From Xanthomonas fragariae (GTDB taxonomy: Bacteria; Pseudomonadota; Gammaproteobacteria; Xanthomonadales; Xanthomonadaceae): DNA of 64,000 nucleotides. This document shows positions 51,922 to 61,211 of this stretch, in pieces. The notes under the pieces were generated by a model. That model did not search any database and was not told the DNA's origin. It saw only the letters and a list, made by a program, of their open reading frames with translations. Each line of letters starts with the position of its first letter. Within the stretch, counting starts at the first letter, position 1. The DNA lies in assembly GCF_900183975.1 (NCBI RefSeq), contig NZ_LT853882.1:4085501-4149500 (forward strand). The letters run 5' to 3'. The translations under genes were made by a program, and so were the position numbers.

Positions 51922-52395
51922 ATGAGAATTATTAGATTTTTGATGGTGGCGTTTATCTTCTTGCTGGGCGGTTGCAAGGATGGTTTCTCGCAGTCGAGAA
52001 CGGTGTGCGTCACTGGTTACAATGAGTACGAAAAAAAAATCCATGAGTTCTGGCTGGATAATGAGTCAAAATCTGGCTGCTTTGGGAATCCCCCAGGTCG
52101 GACTGATGGGAATTTGTGGGGAGGTGGTGGGAAGTTTTCTTGTGGATGTAATGTCACGCCTGGAAAGACTGTTAATTTGCAGTGGATTTTTGTTATTTCC
52201 AAGGAGGACTTTTATGCGGGGAAGAGAGCTGAGGAACATTTTTTAAAGGTCACCATCCCTCAGCCTGAATCAAGCGGATCACGGTATTTTCGTGTCTATT
52301 TCCGGAAAAATGGAACTGCCTCGTTACAGTGGGTAGATGATATGGGGGCAGAAGAGTTGCCCGCAACGTCCGATGGAAAAGGAGAGTCCAAGTGA
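51922..52395 (+). CDS. DUF3304-like lipoprotein, probable effector immunity, copy 1
   Basis: 157 residues with a lipoprotein signal (FLMVAFIFLLGGC) and lipobox Cys at about residue 19, so it should be anchored in the periplasm. The mature part starts SRTVCVTGYNEYEKKIHEFWLDNES and has conserved Cys in CFGNP and SCGC, and GSRYFRVYFRKNG near the end. A periplasmic lipoprotein beside a Tle-type effector is the classic immunity arrangement, protecting against sister-cell attack. Confidence 0.8.
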   Translation: MRIIRFLMVAFIFLLGGCKDGFSQSRTVCVTGYNEYEKKIHEFWLDNESKSGCFGNPPGRTDGNLWGGGGKFSCGCNVTPGKTVNLQWIFVISKEDFYAGKRAEEHFLKVTIPQPESSGSRYFRVYFRKNGTASLQWVDDMGAEELPATSDGKGESK

Positions 52396-52523
52396 GTCAG
52401 GCGAGAAAAGAAAGTAAAGATGCAGACCAAAAGCGCGCATTTCTTGATCGCGCAAAAGTCCAGGCTGAACAGAGATGCCCGGCCTGCCAGCAGGTGCTAT
52501 TGCTAAAGACGTATGATCTTTGA
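52392..52523 (+). pseudogene. clipped effector 5' end, remnant 1
   Basis: GTG start overlapping the immunity stop; encodes SQARKESKDADQKRAFLDRA... up to CPACQQVL, then leaves the effector sequence (LLKTYDL-stop). The first 36 codons match the intact effector at 53610. Confidence 0.8.
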
Positions 52524-52530
52524 GGTACCT

Positions 52531-53004
52531 ATGAGCATGCTTAGATTTTTGATGGTGGCGTTTATCTTCTTGCTGGGCGGTGGCAAGGATGGGTTTTCTC
52601 AATCCAGAACCGTATGCGCGACTGGATATAATGAGTACGAAAAGCAGATCTATGAGTTTTGGCTGGATAACGAGTCAAAATCTGGCTGCTTTGGGAATCC
52701 TCCTGGGCGTAAAGACGGAAATCCTTGGGGTGGTGGTGGGAAATTTTCTTGTGGCTGTAAAGTAACGCCTGGTAAGGTTGTCAACCTTTACTGGACATTC
52801 GAGCAGACTAGGCAGGAGTACGATTCTGGTGTGAAGCCCGAGGAGCACACCATCAGAGTCCAAACGCCGCAGCCACAATCATCCAGTTCACGATATTTTA
52901 GGATTTACTTTCGCAAGAATGGAACGGCGTCTTTGCAATGGGTAGATGATATGGGGGCAGAAGAGTTGCCCGCAACGTCCGATGGAAAAGGAGATTCCAA
53001 GTGA
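52531..53004 (+). CDS. DUF3304-like immunity protein, copy 2, lipobox Cys replaced by Gly
   Basis: 157 residues, aligned throughout with copies 1 and 3, but the lipobox reads LLGGGKDG instead of LLGGCKDG (TGC to GGC). It cannot be lipidated and may stay as an uncleaved signal-anchor or be cleaved by signal peptidase I. The middle is the most diverged of the three (YWTFEQTRQEYDSGVKPEEHTIRVQ), suggesting specificity for a different effector variant or loss of function. Confidence 0.75.
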   Translation: MSMLRFLMVAFIFLLGGGKDGFSQSRTVCATGYNEYEKQIYEFWLDNESKSGCFGNPPGRKDGNPWGGGGKFSCGCKVTPGKVVNLYWTFEQTRQEYDSGVKPEEHTIRVQTPQPQSSSSRYFRIYFRKNGTASLQWVDDMGAEELPATSDGKGDSK

Positions 53005-53132
53005 GTCAGGTGAGAAAAGAAAGTAAAGATGCAGACCAAAAGCGCGCATGTCTTGATCGCGCAAAAGTCGAGGCTGAACAGAGATGCCCGGCCTGCCAGC
53101 AGGTGCTATTGCTAAAGACGTATGATCTTTGA
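53001..53132 (+). pseudogene. clipped effector 5' end, remnant 2
   Basis: Same as remnant 1 with two substitutions (RACLDRAKVEAEQ). It has the identical breakpoint after CPACQQV and the same LLKTYDL-stop tail, showing the two remnants arose by duplication of one junction. Confidence 0.8.
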
Positions 53133-53139
53133 GGTACCT

Positions 53140-53613
53140 ATGAGCATTCTTAGATTTTTGATGGTGGCGTTTATCTTCTTGCTGGGCGGTTGCAGAGACG
53201 GTTTCTCGCAGTCGAGAACGGTGTGCGTCACTGGCTACAATGAGTACGAAAAAAAAATCCATGAGTTTTGGCTGGATAATGAATCCAGCTCAGGCTGTTT
53301 TGGAAATCCATCAGGACGAGAAAGTGGTGATACGTGGGGAGGCGGTGGAGCATTCTCCTGCGGCTGTAATATTACGCCTGGAAAGACTGTTAATTTGCAG
53401 TGGAGTTTTGTTATTTCCAAGGAGGACTTTTATGCGGGGAAGAGAGCTGAGGAACATTTTTTAAAGGTCACCATCCCTCAGCCTGAATCAAGCGGATCAC
53501 GGTATTTTCGTGTCTATTTCCGGAAAAATGGAACCGCCTCGTTACAGTGGGTAGATGATATGGGGGCAGAAGAGTTGCCCGCAACGTCCGATGGAAAAGG
53601 AGAGTCCAAGTGA
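53140..53613 (+). CDS. DUF3304-like lipoprotein, probable effector immunity, copy 3
   Basis: 157 residues with an intact lipobox (LLGGCRDG). The C-terminal half is nearly identical to copy 1; residues around NPSGRESGDTWGGGGAFSCGCN differ. Its stop overlaps the GTG start of the full-length effector (GTGA), so this is the copy coupled to the toxin and the best candidate for the true cognate immunity protein. Confidence 0.82.
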   Translation: MSILRFLMVAFIFLLGGCRDGFSQSRTVCVTGYNEYEKKIHEFWLDNESSSGCFGNPSGRESGDTWGGGGAFSCGCNITPGKTVNLQWSFVISKEDFYAGKRAEEHFLKVTIPQPESSGSRYFRVYFRKNGTASLQWVDDMGAEELPATSDGKGESK

Positions 53614-55622
53614 GTCAGGTGAGAAAAGAAAGTAAAGATGCAGACCAAAAGCGCGCATTTCTTGATCGCGCAAAAGTCCAGGCTGAACAGAGATGCCCGG
53701 CCTGCCAGCAGGTTCTCTGGTTGAGTTTCTTCTTTGACGGTTTTGGTTTTACTAATAAATCCGGACCTGAGAGTAATATAGTAAAGATATATTCAGCTTT
53801 AATTGATGACGTGGATAAGTCTGCGCGTCGCTTTTATTACCCTGGTCTTGGCGCAGAGTTCGACCCCGAGAACGCTGCACTTGCAGCGGCCCTGGGTGAC
53901 AAGGCCGGCACGGAGATCGAGGACAAGGTCAGCTCCGCACCGAAGGATATCGCCAAGGGCGCGGTGCTGGATGTCTGGAAGGAAAGCGAACGGCTGAGTG
54001 ACAAGTCCTACGCGCATCGTGCGGTCTGGACCGCTGGCGAGGTGGTAGATCGCGCTAGCAAGCAAGGGAAGCAGATTGTCAAAACCGTCCAGAAGCCCGT
54101 TACCACGGTGGCTAAGCAAGGCTGGAAAACATTGCGCAAGGAATGGCGTGCGCTCTGGAAAGAGGTAGTCAGGCACCCGTGGCGCGCAGCCAAGGATGCT
54201 GGCGCGGCCGTGGCCAAGAATACCGCTGGCTATGCGGCCGAAAGCCTCGGACTGATCCGCGACTCGACCCTGGGTGCGGCGCTGTTCAACACGGGCGTGG
54301 ATACGCGCCTGAAGTCGGCCGAGACCGATTTCAAGGCCGCGTTCGCACTGGCCAAGGCCAGGCTGCCGGTGCACAGGGTCAACGTGGCGATCTTTGGCTA
54401 CGACATGGGCGGCGGGATCGCGCTTGCGTTCAGCAAGCTGCTGATCGACGACATCTGCGCGAGTGGCCGCTACCAAGCGGTCGAGGTCAAGATCCGCTTT
54501 ATGGGCCTGTTCGATTGCGTGACGAATCGCTATGACGATAACCTGTTAACCGGATTCATCCCGCTCAGCAACAAGGTGTCGTCGGAGATGACGTTGCTGC
54601 CCGAGGTCGAATGCTGCGTGCATTATGCGGCGGCGCATGAGCTGCGCTTCTACAAGCCATTGACGATGATCGGCGGCAGTCCGGGCGCAACTGGAAATCG
54701 TCAGGAGCTCTTGTTCCCGGGAAGCCAGGTGGACGTGGGAGGTGGAGCCGAGGCTGAGGAAGCGGGGGTGCTCGATGGAATGGCCCGCTATCCGCTACAG
54801 ATGATGTACAACCGAGCTTACGGTGCGGGAATTCCCATGCCGAGCTTAACCCAATTAGAAGATCTCGATATCGCTTTGTATGTGAAATTCATAATTTCTA
54901 GTGAAGTGCAAGAATTTCAAAGAAAATATCGCACCACTGTAACTGCGCTGGTCGAAGAGGCAAAAGAAATCAGCCCCGCAGTAATTCGCTTGAATCTGCC
55001 ATACGTCTGCACCTACACCAAGCCCGGCCAACGCACCGCCGAGCAGGAAACTCAGTGTTATGTGCCGCCGGAGCCGCTGGTGGTGCGCACGCTGCCCAAG
55101 GACATCCAGGGGCAGATGAAGGGGCATATGATCATCTACATTCAGTGGCTGCGGATGTGGTACGAGCAATTCGCCAAGACTGCCAATGAACAAACGGGCT
55201 CTTGGTTGCTGGGTGTCCCCAAATACCCTGCCGCCAAAGGCCGGTATGACAAGCTCGCAGCCGAACTGAGGTACCTGGAACGCAACGCGCGTTCGGTGGA
55301 TAGCTTCGACATGCAACAGGCAAAGAAACAGCTCGACGGAGAGGTTGCCTCCAATCTGTTTGTCACTGATCCGCAAGGCCAAGCGCTTTATTGGATATGG
55401 AACAACCCTGGCAAGCGACTGCCAGCGGTGGAGGCGCTGTATGGTGGATTTCTTGAATATGTCCACGACAGCATGGCAGAGAGCAGCCTTGAGGCTGCGT
55501 ACGGGTCGTTCGTCGCATCCAAGCACTATCTGAACCGCCGCCCGATGCAGAAGATCGAGACCAAGCCCGACAAGAGTTTCTTGGGGGATTTATGGGAATC
55601 CTATAAAAGCCTCTACAAATAG
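53610..55622 (+). CDS. DUF2235 (Tle1-like) T6SS effector with Asp at the nucleophile-elbow position
   Basis: A 670-residue protein: charged N-terminal helix, CPAC motif (residues 30-33), then the DUF2235 start LWLSFFFDGFGFTNKSGPESNIVKIYSALID. A central nucleophile elbow FGYDMGGGIALAF has Asp265 where Tle1 lipases have Ser in GFSRG. LFDCVTNRYDDN supplies a probable acid region and FPGSQVDVGGG the loop before the catalytic His. The basic insert at about residues 125-225 may be membrane-binding. Phospholipase activity is expected from the family, but the Ser-to-Asp change makes the chemistry uncertain. GTG start overlaps the immunity stop. Confidence 0.82.
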   Translation: MSQVRKESKDADQKRAFLDRAKVQAEQRCPACQQVLWLSFFFDGFGFTNKSGPESNIVKIYSALIDDVDKSARRFYYPGLGAEFDPENAALAAALGDKAGTEIEDKVSSAPKDIAKGAVLDVWKESERLSDKSYAHRAVWTAGEVVDRASKQGKQIVKTVQKPVTTVAKQGWKTLRKEWRALWKEVVRHPWRAAKDAGAAVAKNTAGYAAESLGLIRDSTLGAALFNTGVDTRLKSAETDFKAAFALAKARLPVHRVNVAIFGYDMGGGIALAFSKLLIDDICASGRYQAVEVKIRFMGLFDCVTNRYDDNLLTGFIPLSNKVSSEMTLLPEVECCVHYAAAHELRFYKPLTMIGGSPGATGNRQELLFPGSQVDVGGGAEAEEAGVLDGMARYPLQMMYNRAYGAGIPMPSLTQLEDLDIALYVKFIISSEVQEFQRKYRTTVTALVEEAKEISPAVIRLNLPYVCTYTKPGQRTAEQETQCYVPPEPLVVRTLPKDIQGQMKGHMIIYIQWLRMWYEQFAKTANEQTGSWLLGVPKYPAAKGRYDKLAAELRYLERNARSVDSFDMQQAKKQLDGEVASNLFVTDPQGQALYWIWNNPGKRLPAVEALYGGFLEYVHDSMAESSLEAAYGSFVASKHYLNRRPMQKIETKPDKSFLGDLWESYKSLYK

Positions 55623-55661
55623 TTTGCAGTGGAGCCACTATATTGCAGCGCCGCCAGCGCA

Positions 55662-57650
55662 CGCAGCCTGAGCCTGCGCCCGGCCGGCGCCGAGGGCACG
55701 CCGCTGGGCGACATCGGCGCCGAGGACGTGGACACCGCCGGCCCGTACGGTTGGCAAGACAGCATGCGCGGGCAGCGCCGCGCGCAGCAGCAGCTGGATG
55801 CGCAGCGGGTGACGGCGCACATCATCGAGGGCCAGGGTTGCTGGCGCCAGCTGGCCCCGGGCACGCGCTTTGGCCTGCGCCAGCATGCGAGCGTGGCGGC
55901 CGATGCGCGGTTCCTGTGCCTGCAGGTGCGGCACCAGGCGCGCAACACCCTGGGCGCGGAGGTGTTCGATGCGCTGGAGCAGTCGCTGGGCGATGTGGCG
56001 GTGGCCGGGGCGCCGCTGCCGCCGGCGCTGGCCGGCCTGAGCAGGGGGTATGCGGTGCCGCAGGACGAGGCGGCGGTGGCGTTCTACCGCAACCAGTTCA
56101 CCGCGATACCGGCCACCGCGACGTACCGGCCGCAGACCGAGGACGGCCATGGCGTGCGCCTGCATCCCAAGCCGACGGTGGCCGGCACGCTGAGCGCGAT
56201 CGTGGTCAGCGACGGGGACCCGGTGCAGTCCGACCGCGACCACCGGATCAAGGTGCAGTTCCCGTTCCAGCGCGGTGCCGACGCCAGCAGCGCGCTGGCG
56301 CATCCGGGGGGCGAGGACAACGCGCCGGGCAGCGCGTCGGCGTGGACCTGGGTGCGGGTGATGACGCCGTGGGCCGGGGACAACTGGGGCGGCGTGGTGC
56401 TGCCGCGCAAGGGCCAGGAAGTGCTGGTGGGGTTCCTGGAAGGGGACATCGACCGGCCGGTGGTGATCGGCAGCGTCTACAACGGGCGCGGCCAGGCCGA
56501 TGCGGCGCACAACCAGGTCGGCGGCGGCGGGGCCGGGGCCACCGGCAATGCGCCGGCGTGGTTCCAGGGCAACGCGCACGGCGCGGTGTTCACCGGGTTC
56601 AAGAGCCAGGCGCTGGCGCAAAGCCAGGACGGCACCGGCGGTTACCAGCAGCTGCGTCTGGACGACACCCCCGGCCAGGGCCGCGCGCAGCTGTCGACCA
56701 CCCAGCACGCCAGCACCTTGACCCTGGGCCACCTGAAGGGCGGCAGCGACAACCTGCGCGAAGGCGAGCGCGGCTACGGGGTGGAACTGTCCACCCAGGC
56801 CTACGGCGCGGTGCGCGCCGGCCAGGGCCTGCTGCTGAGCAGCGAGCCGGGCCAGCAGCAGCTGGCGGCCAGCCAGGCGCTGGCGCAGCTGGCACAGGGC
56901 GAGCAGCTGCTGCAGGGGCTGGCCAACGCGGCCCGGCAGCAGCAGGCGCAGCTGCCCAATGACCCGGACCGCCTCCCCGCCCAGGAAGGACTCAAGACCC
57001 TGCAGGCCAGCCTGCAGGCGACCCAGAGCGGCAGCGCGGCCGGCCAGCTCCAGGGTGGCGACGGCCAGGCGCCGGGCTGGAGCCACCCGGCGCTGCTGGG
57101 CAGCGGCAGCGCGGGCGTGATGAGCCTGACCCCGGCCGACCAGGTGTGGGTGTCGGGCACGCAGACCACACTGCTGGCCGGCACCGCACTGAACTGGGCC
57201 AGCCAGGCGCAGCTGGTGCTGGCGGTGGCCGGCGGGCTGGTGCTGTACACCCAGGGCAGCGCCCCGGTCGCGGGCAGTCCCAACCAGGAGCGCGGCATCG
57301 CCCTGCACGCCGCGCAAGGCACGCTCAGCGCCCGCGCGCACAAGAACCTGGCCAAGCTCGCCGCCAAGACCCAGGTCCGCATCGTCAGCACCACCGCCGA
57401 CGTCCAGATCGCCGCCCCGACCAAGCACCTGCTGGCCACGGCGGCCGGCGCCTACATCAAGCTGGACGGCGACGACATCGAACTGGGCGCGCCGGGGGCG
57501 ATCGAGTTCAAGGGCGGGCAGCAGGTGTGGACGGGGCCGCAGGGGGTAAGTGCGGGGGCAAGCGCTCCCTCAAGTGCGCTCAAATTGTGCGATTTCAAAA
57601 CGCGGACCGCGGATGCTGGCGGGGATGCGATCGTCCTAATTCAGGGCTGA
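55662..57650 (+). pseudogene. vgrG fragment 3, lacking ~260 N-terminal codons
   Basis: Homology to full vgrG begins at RSLSLRPAGAEGTPLGDIGAED and runs to the same C-terminus as the full copy (KLCDFKTRTADAGGDAIVLIQG). The hub domain is largely missing, so the protein cannot form a normal trimeric hub. It heads the second VasX-like cassette and joins directly to the end of the DUF2235 effector region. Confidence 0.87.
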
Positions 57651-57655
57651 ATACC

Positions 57656-58507
57656 ATGCATCATCGATTTTACACGAATCATCGCTACGGAATAATCAAT
57701 CCGTTGCAAATTGAAGTTGATGCTTGGATCAACTGGCCTTCTGTGTCGATAGCTCCCAAAGAGCTTCGCGGGCAATCCGATATATTGCCGAGGCTAATAA
57801 ATTTCAGCACATTGAGCCATTCCCACCAAATTGAGTTGCTGGACCATATGCAGGAGTGGGAAAAGTCTAACCCTAGGATGACGTATTTCAGTGCGCTTCT
57901 AACAAGCGACGCTGACGAGAGAAAAGTGGTTAATCATTTGGCTAGGCAGATGTTGCAAAAAACCTCAGATAGGGAGTGCATGCTCCTGCGCTTCTATGAC
58001 CCTCGCGTGTTTGGTCATCTGCAGTGGATTCTGGATGAGCGCCAGATCAACTATCTCTTAGGGCCGATAGAGAAATGGTCATGGCGCCTGCTAGATGGTT
58101 CATGGGCTTATCAACCACGCTCAGCGGACACCGGCGGACTTGGACTGAAATTGACCGAATCCCAATGGGGGGTACTAAGCCGAATTGGGGTTCTGAATCG
58201 TACAAGCGTTCATCTTACAAGCGCGGGAATCCCAGTTGGCGACATTCGCTTTGTAGCGAGTGTGATAGAACAGGCCTATGAACGCTGGGGCATGGAAGAT
58301 GAATCTGACATCTTTTTGTTTGTTGAACAAGTGCTGCTCACGCATCTTGGCATCCATGACCATCCTGAGCTCTCACGACGATTGGAACAAGTTCAGATGG
58401 GTCAAGTTAGCTATGTAGGCGCATGCCTTGATCTGGACATTACGAAACTGAGTAAGGACGTAATTGGCGCTGCAAGTAACAAGACATGGAGTGTATATGG
58501 CCTGTGA
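57656..58507 (+). CDS. DUF4123 T6SS effector adaptor, copy 2
   Basis: 283 residues, identical to the adaptor at 43971 except Ala for Thr in VIEQAYERW. Same 5-bp spacing after vgrG and 11-bp overlap with the toxin. Recent duplication. Confidence 0.85.
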   Translation: MHHRFYTNHRYGIINPLQIEVDAWINWPSVSIAPKELRGQSDILPRLINFSTLSHSHQIELLDHMQEWEKSNPRMTYFSALLTSDADERKVVNHLARQMLQKTSDRECMLLRFYDPRVFGHLQWILDERQINYLLGPIEKWSWRLLDGSWAYQPRSADTGGLGLKLTESQWGVLSRIGVLNRTSVHLTSAGIPVGDIRFVASVIEQAYERWGMEDESDIFLFVEQVLLTHLGIHDHPELSRRLEQVQMGQVSYVGACLDLDITKLSKDVIGAASNKTWSVYGL

Positions 58508-61211
58508 TCCGTCCAAGAAGTGCCCAATCTGCGATCAAAAGGGATTGCCTATCCTGCCGGTGCGTTACGAGGTGTCGCGAGTGCAGTCTGTCAAGCGGCT
58601 GCCCATGGAATTGAGCGCTCCTTTTTCTGCGTCCCAAATTAAGCTGCCGCCCGACTACGCGCGATATACATTGCGGTTATTGCGAGCAGGCTATCTGTAT
58701 GTTTTTAACGAAAGGCGTCAGCAATGGAGTGGCTATGTAGTCAGCGACGATGCGCATCTGGTTGAATATGATCTGCGAGCCCCTGCGCCCAAGTTGGGTG
58801 ATGCTCAGCCGTGTTCGCGAATGGCGGCTAGCCAGACCGGGCGCTATTTGGTGATACCAGATGCGAATCACCCTGAACTGTTAGGTAAAATTTGGCTGTC
58901 GTTTTCGTCAGCGGCCTGGACAGATGAAATATTGAAGCAACATCAATCGGCGGACTATCGCCGTCGTCATATGCGAAGTATCGACGTCGCCGCCTGGGCA
59001 AAAGGTGGTGGTGCGCAGCCGCATATGGACACGATATATGCTGCGAAAGACAAAGTGGCAGAGTTTCATTTAGCATCTGATTATTCAATTGCGAACAAGA
59101 GTGGCCTTTTGGGGCCACAGACGTTACCTGCGATCACTGTTTCTGCATCAGGCCCAGCATTTTCTCATAGCCTCACGGATATGTTGAGTTTTGACAAGGA
59201 CAGAGTGGACGCGCTTGTCGCCACCATGCGGCAAGTAGCAGGCCAGCTTTCTCCTGATAGCAAAGGCGTCGACCCCGCCGTCGTGGCGATAGACGACCCA
59301 GTTGGCCTAATGGCTGATCTGAATCAGCTTATCTTGGAAGAAGCGATTGTATGGGCCGAGCAGCCAGAAAGAAAAGAAAAGCGTGAGTCGGCGCTCGCAA
59401 TTACGGCCCTGCGTGAGGCAATTAAGAATGGCGCTGTAGAAAGCGAGGAAACTGCTCGAAAAGATCGCGCGATGATCGGACAGTCCGTGATGCAGACGCT
59501 ATTTGGCCGTGCACATACCAGTCAATTTACTCGCCCCGTTCAAGAATGGGATGATGATTGGTTTAAGGTCGAAGATGAAGATGAGATATTGCGCTTGGGC
59601 GCCGAATCATGGGAGAAGTATCAAAAGCACCTAAAGGGCGGCAACGCTTACGAGGATTATCTTAAAAATACATATACCAACGAGCTGAAACAGCTTGGCG
59701 AGCAATTAATCACTCCGTTAGACGAGGCATATGTGGCTTGGCTGGAATGTGATACTTTCAAGCAGCACATGATCTGCAGTTTCGACGCGGCTAACACTCG
59801 CAGTGGAATGCAATATCAAGAATCGGTTGTGGCGATCATCAGTGACGCGCTAGGCCGCAGGAAGGTATTCGACTATGCCACAAGCGCCTTGCAACAAGAC
59901 CCTGCAAAGCAGGAGTCGATTCTTTCACGTGCCATGGTTTGGAATTTGGACGGCGCGATAAAACAATGGAAGGCTATCGCTTCGAAGCAGGCCGATTCAC
60001 CAGATTGGCTAGGTTTCTCGGGTGCGCTTTATAGTGGCCTGAAGGAGGCACTTGAAAAAGGCGCGAACAACGAATTGGAAGGCGCGTTTAGTGGGTTGGC
60101 CAAATATATCTATCAACTGTCAGGCCCATTAGCGCGCATGGTGGGCGGCGCTATGGATCTGATGGCGCAAGGCAGCGCCCTGCTGCTGCCTCACAAGATG
60201 CAGCTGGGCCTGATGTCAGCGGTGGCGCGGGCGGGCTCTCCAAATATGCAGCTGATTGATCTGAGCATGTATACCACGCCTAAGCAAGCCACACGCGCGC
60301 TAGCTAATCAGTTGGCTTACAAAGCCGGCTTATCCTCGGGCCAGGGAATGCGCTCGCCAGCCCGCAGCGCCATGACACCTGGAATCGAGGTGGACAGGAC
60401 GACGGGAGGCAAGCAGTTTAAGTTCAATATGGTGATGCTGGTTGATACCAATCGCGTAGCTCAATGGCAGAGTTTCGACATTGGAGCTAGAAGCATGCGC
60501 AATGCCCGAGCTGGTGAGGTGGCCGCAGCAGTAAGCTCACAGGAGTTCGATTCCTTACTGAGACAGAGCATAGGAAGGCTCAATAGCCTTGAGTTCAAAA
60601 CGGGGGTGGTGGCTACAATTTTTGCTGGCGCAAGCCTTGGTAAGCTCTATGAAGATTATAAAAAATCCACTGTTAATGATAGTGCAATTAAAGGATCGAA
60701 TTTTGCCGCAGGTGTCGCAGCCCTTGCTGGCAATGCCATAGAACTTAGTGGCACAGCTGCTAAAAGTATTCCATGGGGTTCACAAAAGCTAGCGCAGCCA
60801 CTAGGACGTTTGATGCTCAATGCGGCTTCGCGAGCAGAAGTGGTTATTGCTGGAGGAAAATGGCTTGGTGCTATCGGTGGGTTTGTGAGTGGGGTTTTAA
60901 TGGTCAGTGACGGCTTGGAAGATGGCGCGTTAAACAAAAAGTATGGGATTGCCATGGCTGGCCTAGGCCTGACATCCATATTACTTTCCGGACTTATAAT
61001 TTTTGGCGTCGCAATTCCATTTGCTATTCTGATGCTTATTTTGGTTGCTATTGTAAGCGTTGTCGTTGGGTTCTTTAAGCCAGATGAGATGGAGAAATGG
61101 TTAGACAAATCGGTGCACTGGGGCCAAAATAAAAGCGGCGAATTTTCTAGCTTAGATGAGCAGTCTAATGCGCTTAAGGCAATGGCTACAACAGCAAAAG
61201 GGGGCGCATAA
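58497..61211 (+). CDS. VasX-like pore-forming T6SS effector, copy 2 with alternative C-terminus
   Basis: 904 residues. Residues 1 to about 793 match copy 1. The C-terminal ~110 residues diverge (WLGAIGGFVSGVLMVSDGLED, LTSILLSGLIIFGVAIPFAILMLILVAIVSVVVGFF) while keeping the same number and spacing of hydrophobic segments. The change covers the predicted pore region and coincides with a diverged immunity gene next door. The start and ribosome-binding site are the same as copy 1. Confidence 0.85.
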   Translation: MACDPSKKCPICDQKGLPILPVRYEVSRVQSVKRLPMELSAPFSASQIKLPPDYARYTLRLLRAGYLYVFNERRQQWSGYVVSDDAHLVEYDLRAPAPKLGDAQPCSRMAASQTGRYLVIPDANHPELLGKIWLSFSSAAWTDEILKQHQSADYRRRHMRSIDVAAWAKGGGAQPHMDTIYAAKDKVAEFHLASDYSIANKSGLLGPQTLPAITVSASGPAFSHSLTDMLSFDKDRVDALVATMRQVAGQLSPDSKGVDPAVVAIDDPVGLMADLNQLILEEAIVWAEQPERKEKRESALAITALREAIKNGAVESEETARKDRAMIGQSVMQTLFGRAHTSQFTRPVQEWDDDWFKVEDEDEILRLGAESWEKYQKHLKGGNAYEDYLKNTYTNELKQLGEQLITPLDEAYVAWLECDTFKQHMICSFDAANTRSGMQYQESVVAIISDALGRRKVFDYATSALQQDPAKQESILSRAMVWNLDGAIKQWKAIASKQADSPDWLGFSGALYSGLKEALEKGANNELEGAFSGLAKYIYQLSGPLARMVGGAMDLMAQGSALLLPHKMQLGLMSAVARAGSPNMQLIDLSMYTTPKQATRALANQLAYKAGLSSGQGMRSPARSAMTPGIEVDRTTGGKQFKFNMVMLVDTNRVAQWQSFDIGARSMRNARAGEVAAAVSSQEFDSLLRQSIGRLNSLEFKTGVVATIFAGASLGKLYEDYKKSTVNDSAIKGSNFAAGVAALAGNAIELSGTAAKSIPWGSQKLAQPLGRLMLNAASRAEVVIAGGKWLGAIGGFVSGVLMVSDGLEDGALNKKYGIAMAGLGLTSILLSGLIIFGVAIPFAILMLILVAIVSVVVGFFKPDEMEKWLDKSVHWGQNKSGEFSSLDEQSNALKAMATTAKGGA

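Larger units (their letters stand above)
51922..53714 (+). repeat. 609-bp tandem triplication: immunity gene plus clipped effector 5' end
   Basis: Starts at 51922, 52531 and 53140 are spaced exactly 609 bp. Each unit contains an upstream CTATTGCTAAA...GATCTTTGAGG box, a 474-bp immunity gene and the first ~105 bp of the effector gene ending at CCAGCAGGT. Only the third unit continues into a complete effector. Confidence 0.9.
55662..60875 (+). repeat. second copy of the ~5-kb near-identical direct repeat
   Basis: Matches 42001-47190 with a small in-frame length difference in the vgrG helical insert (fragment 3 has the additional AGQLQGGDG stretch). Identity ends inside the toxin gene at about 60875. 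Confidence 0.9.
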
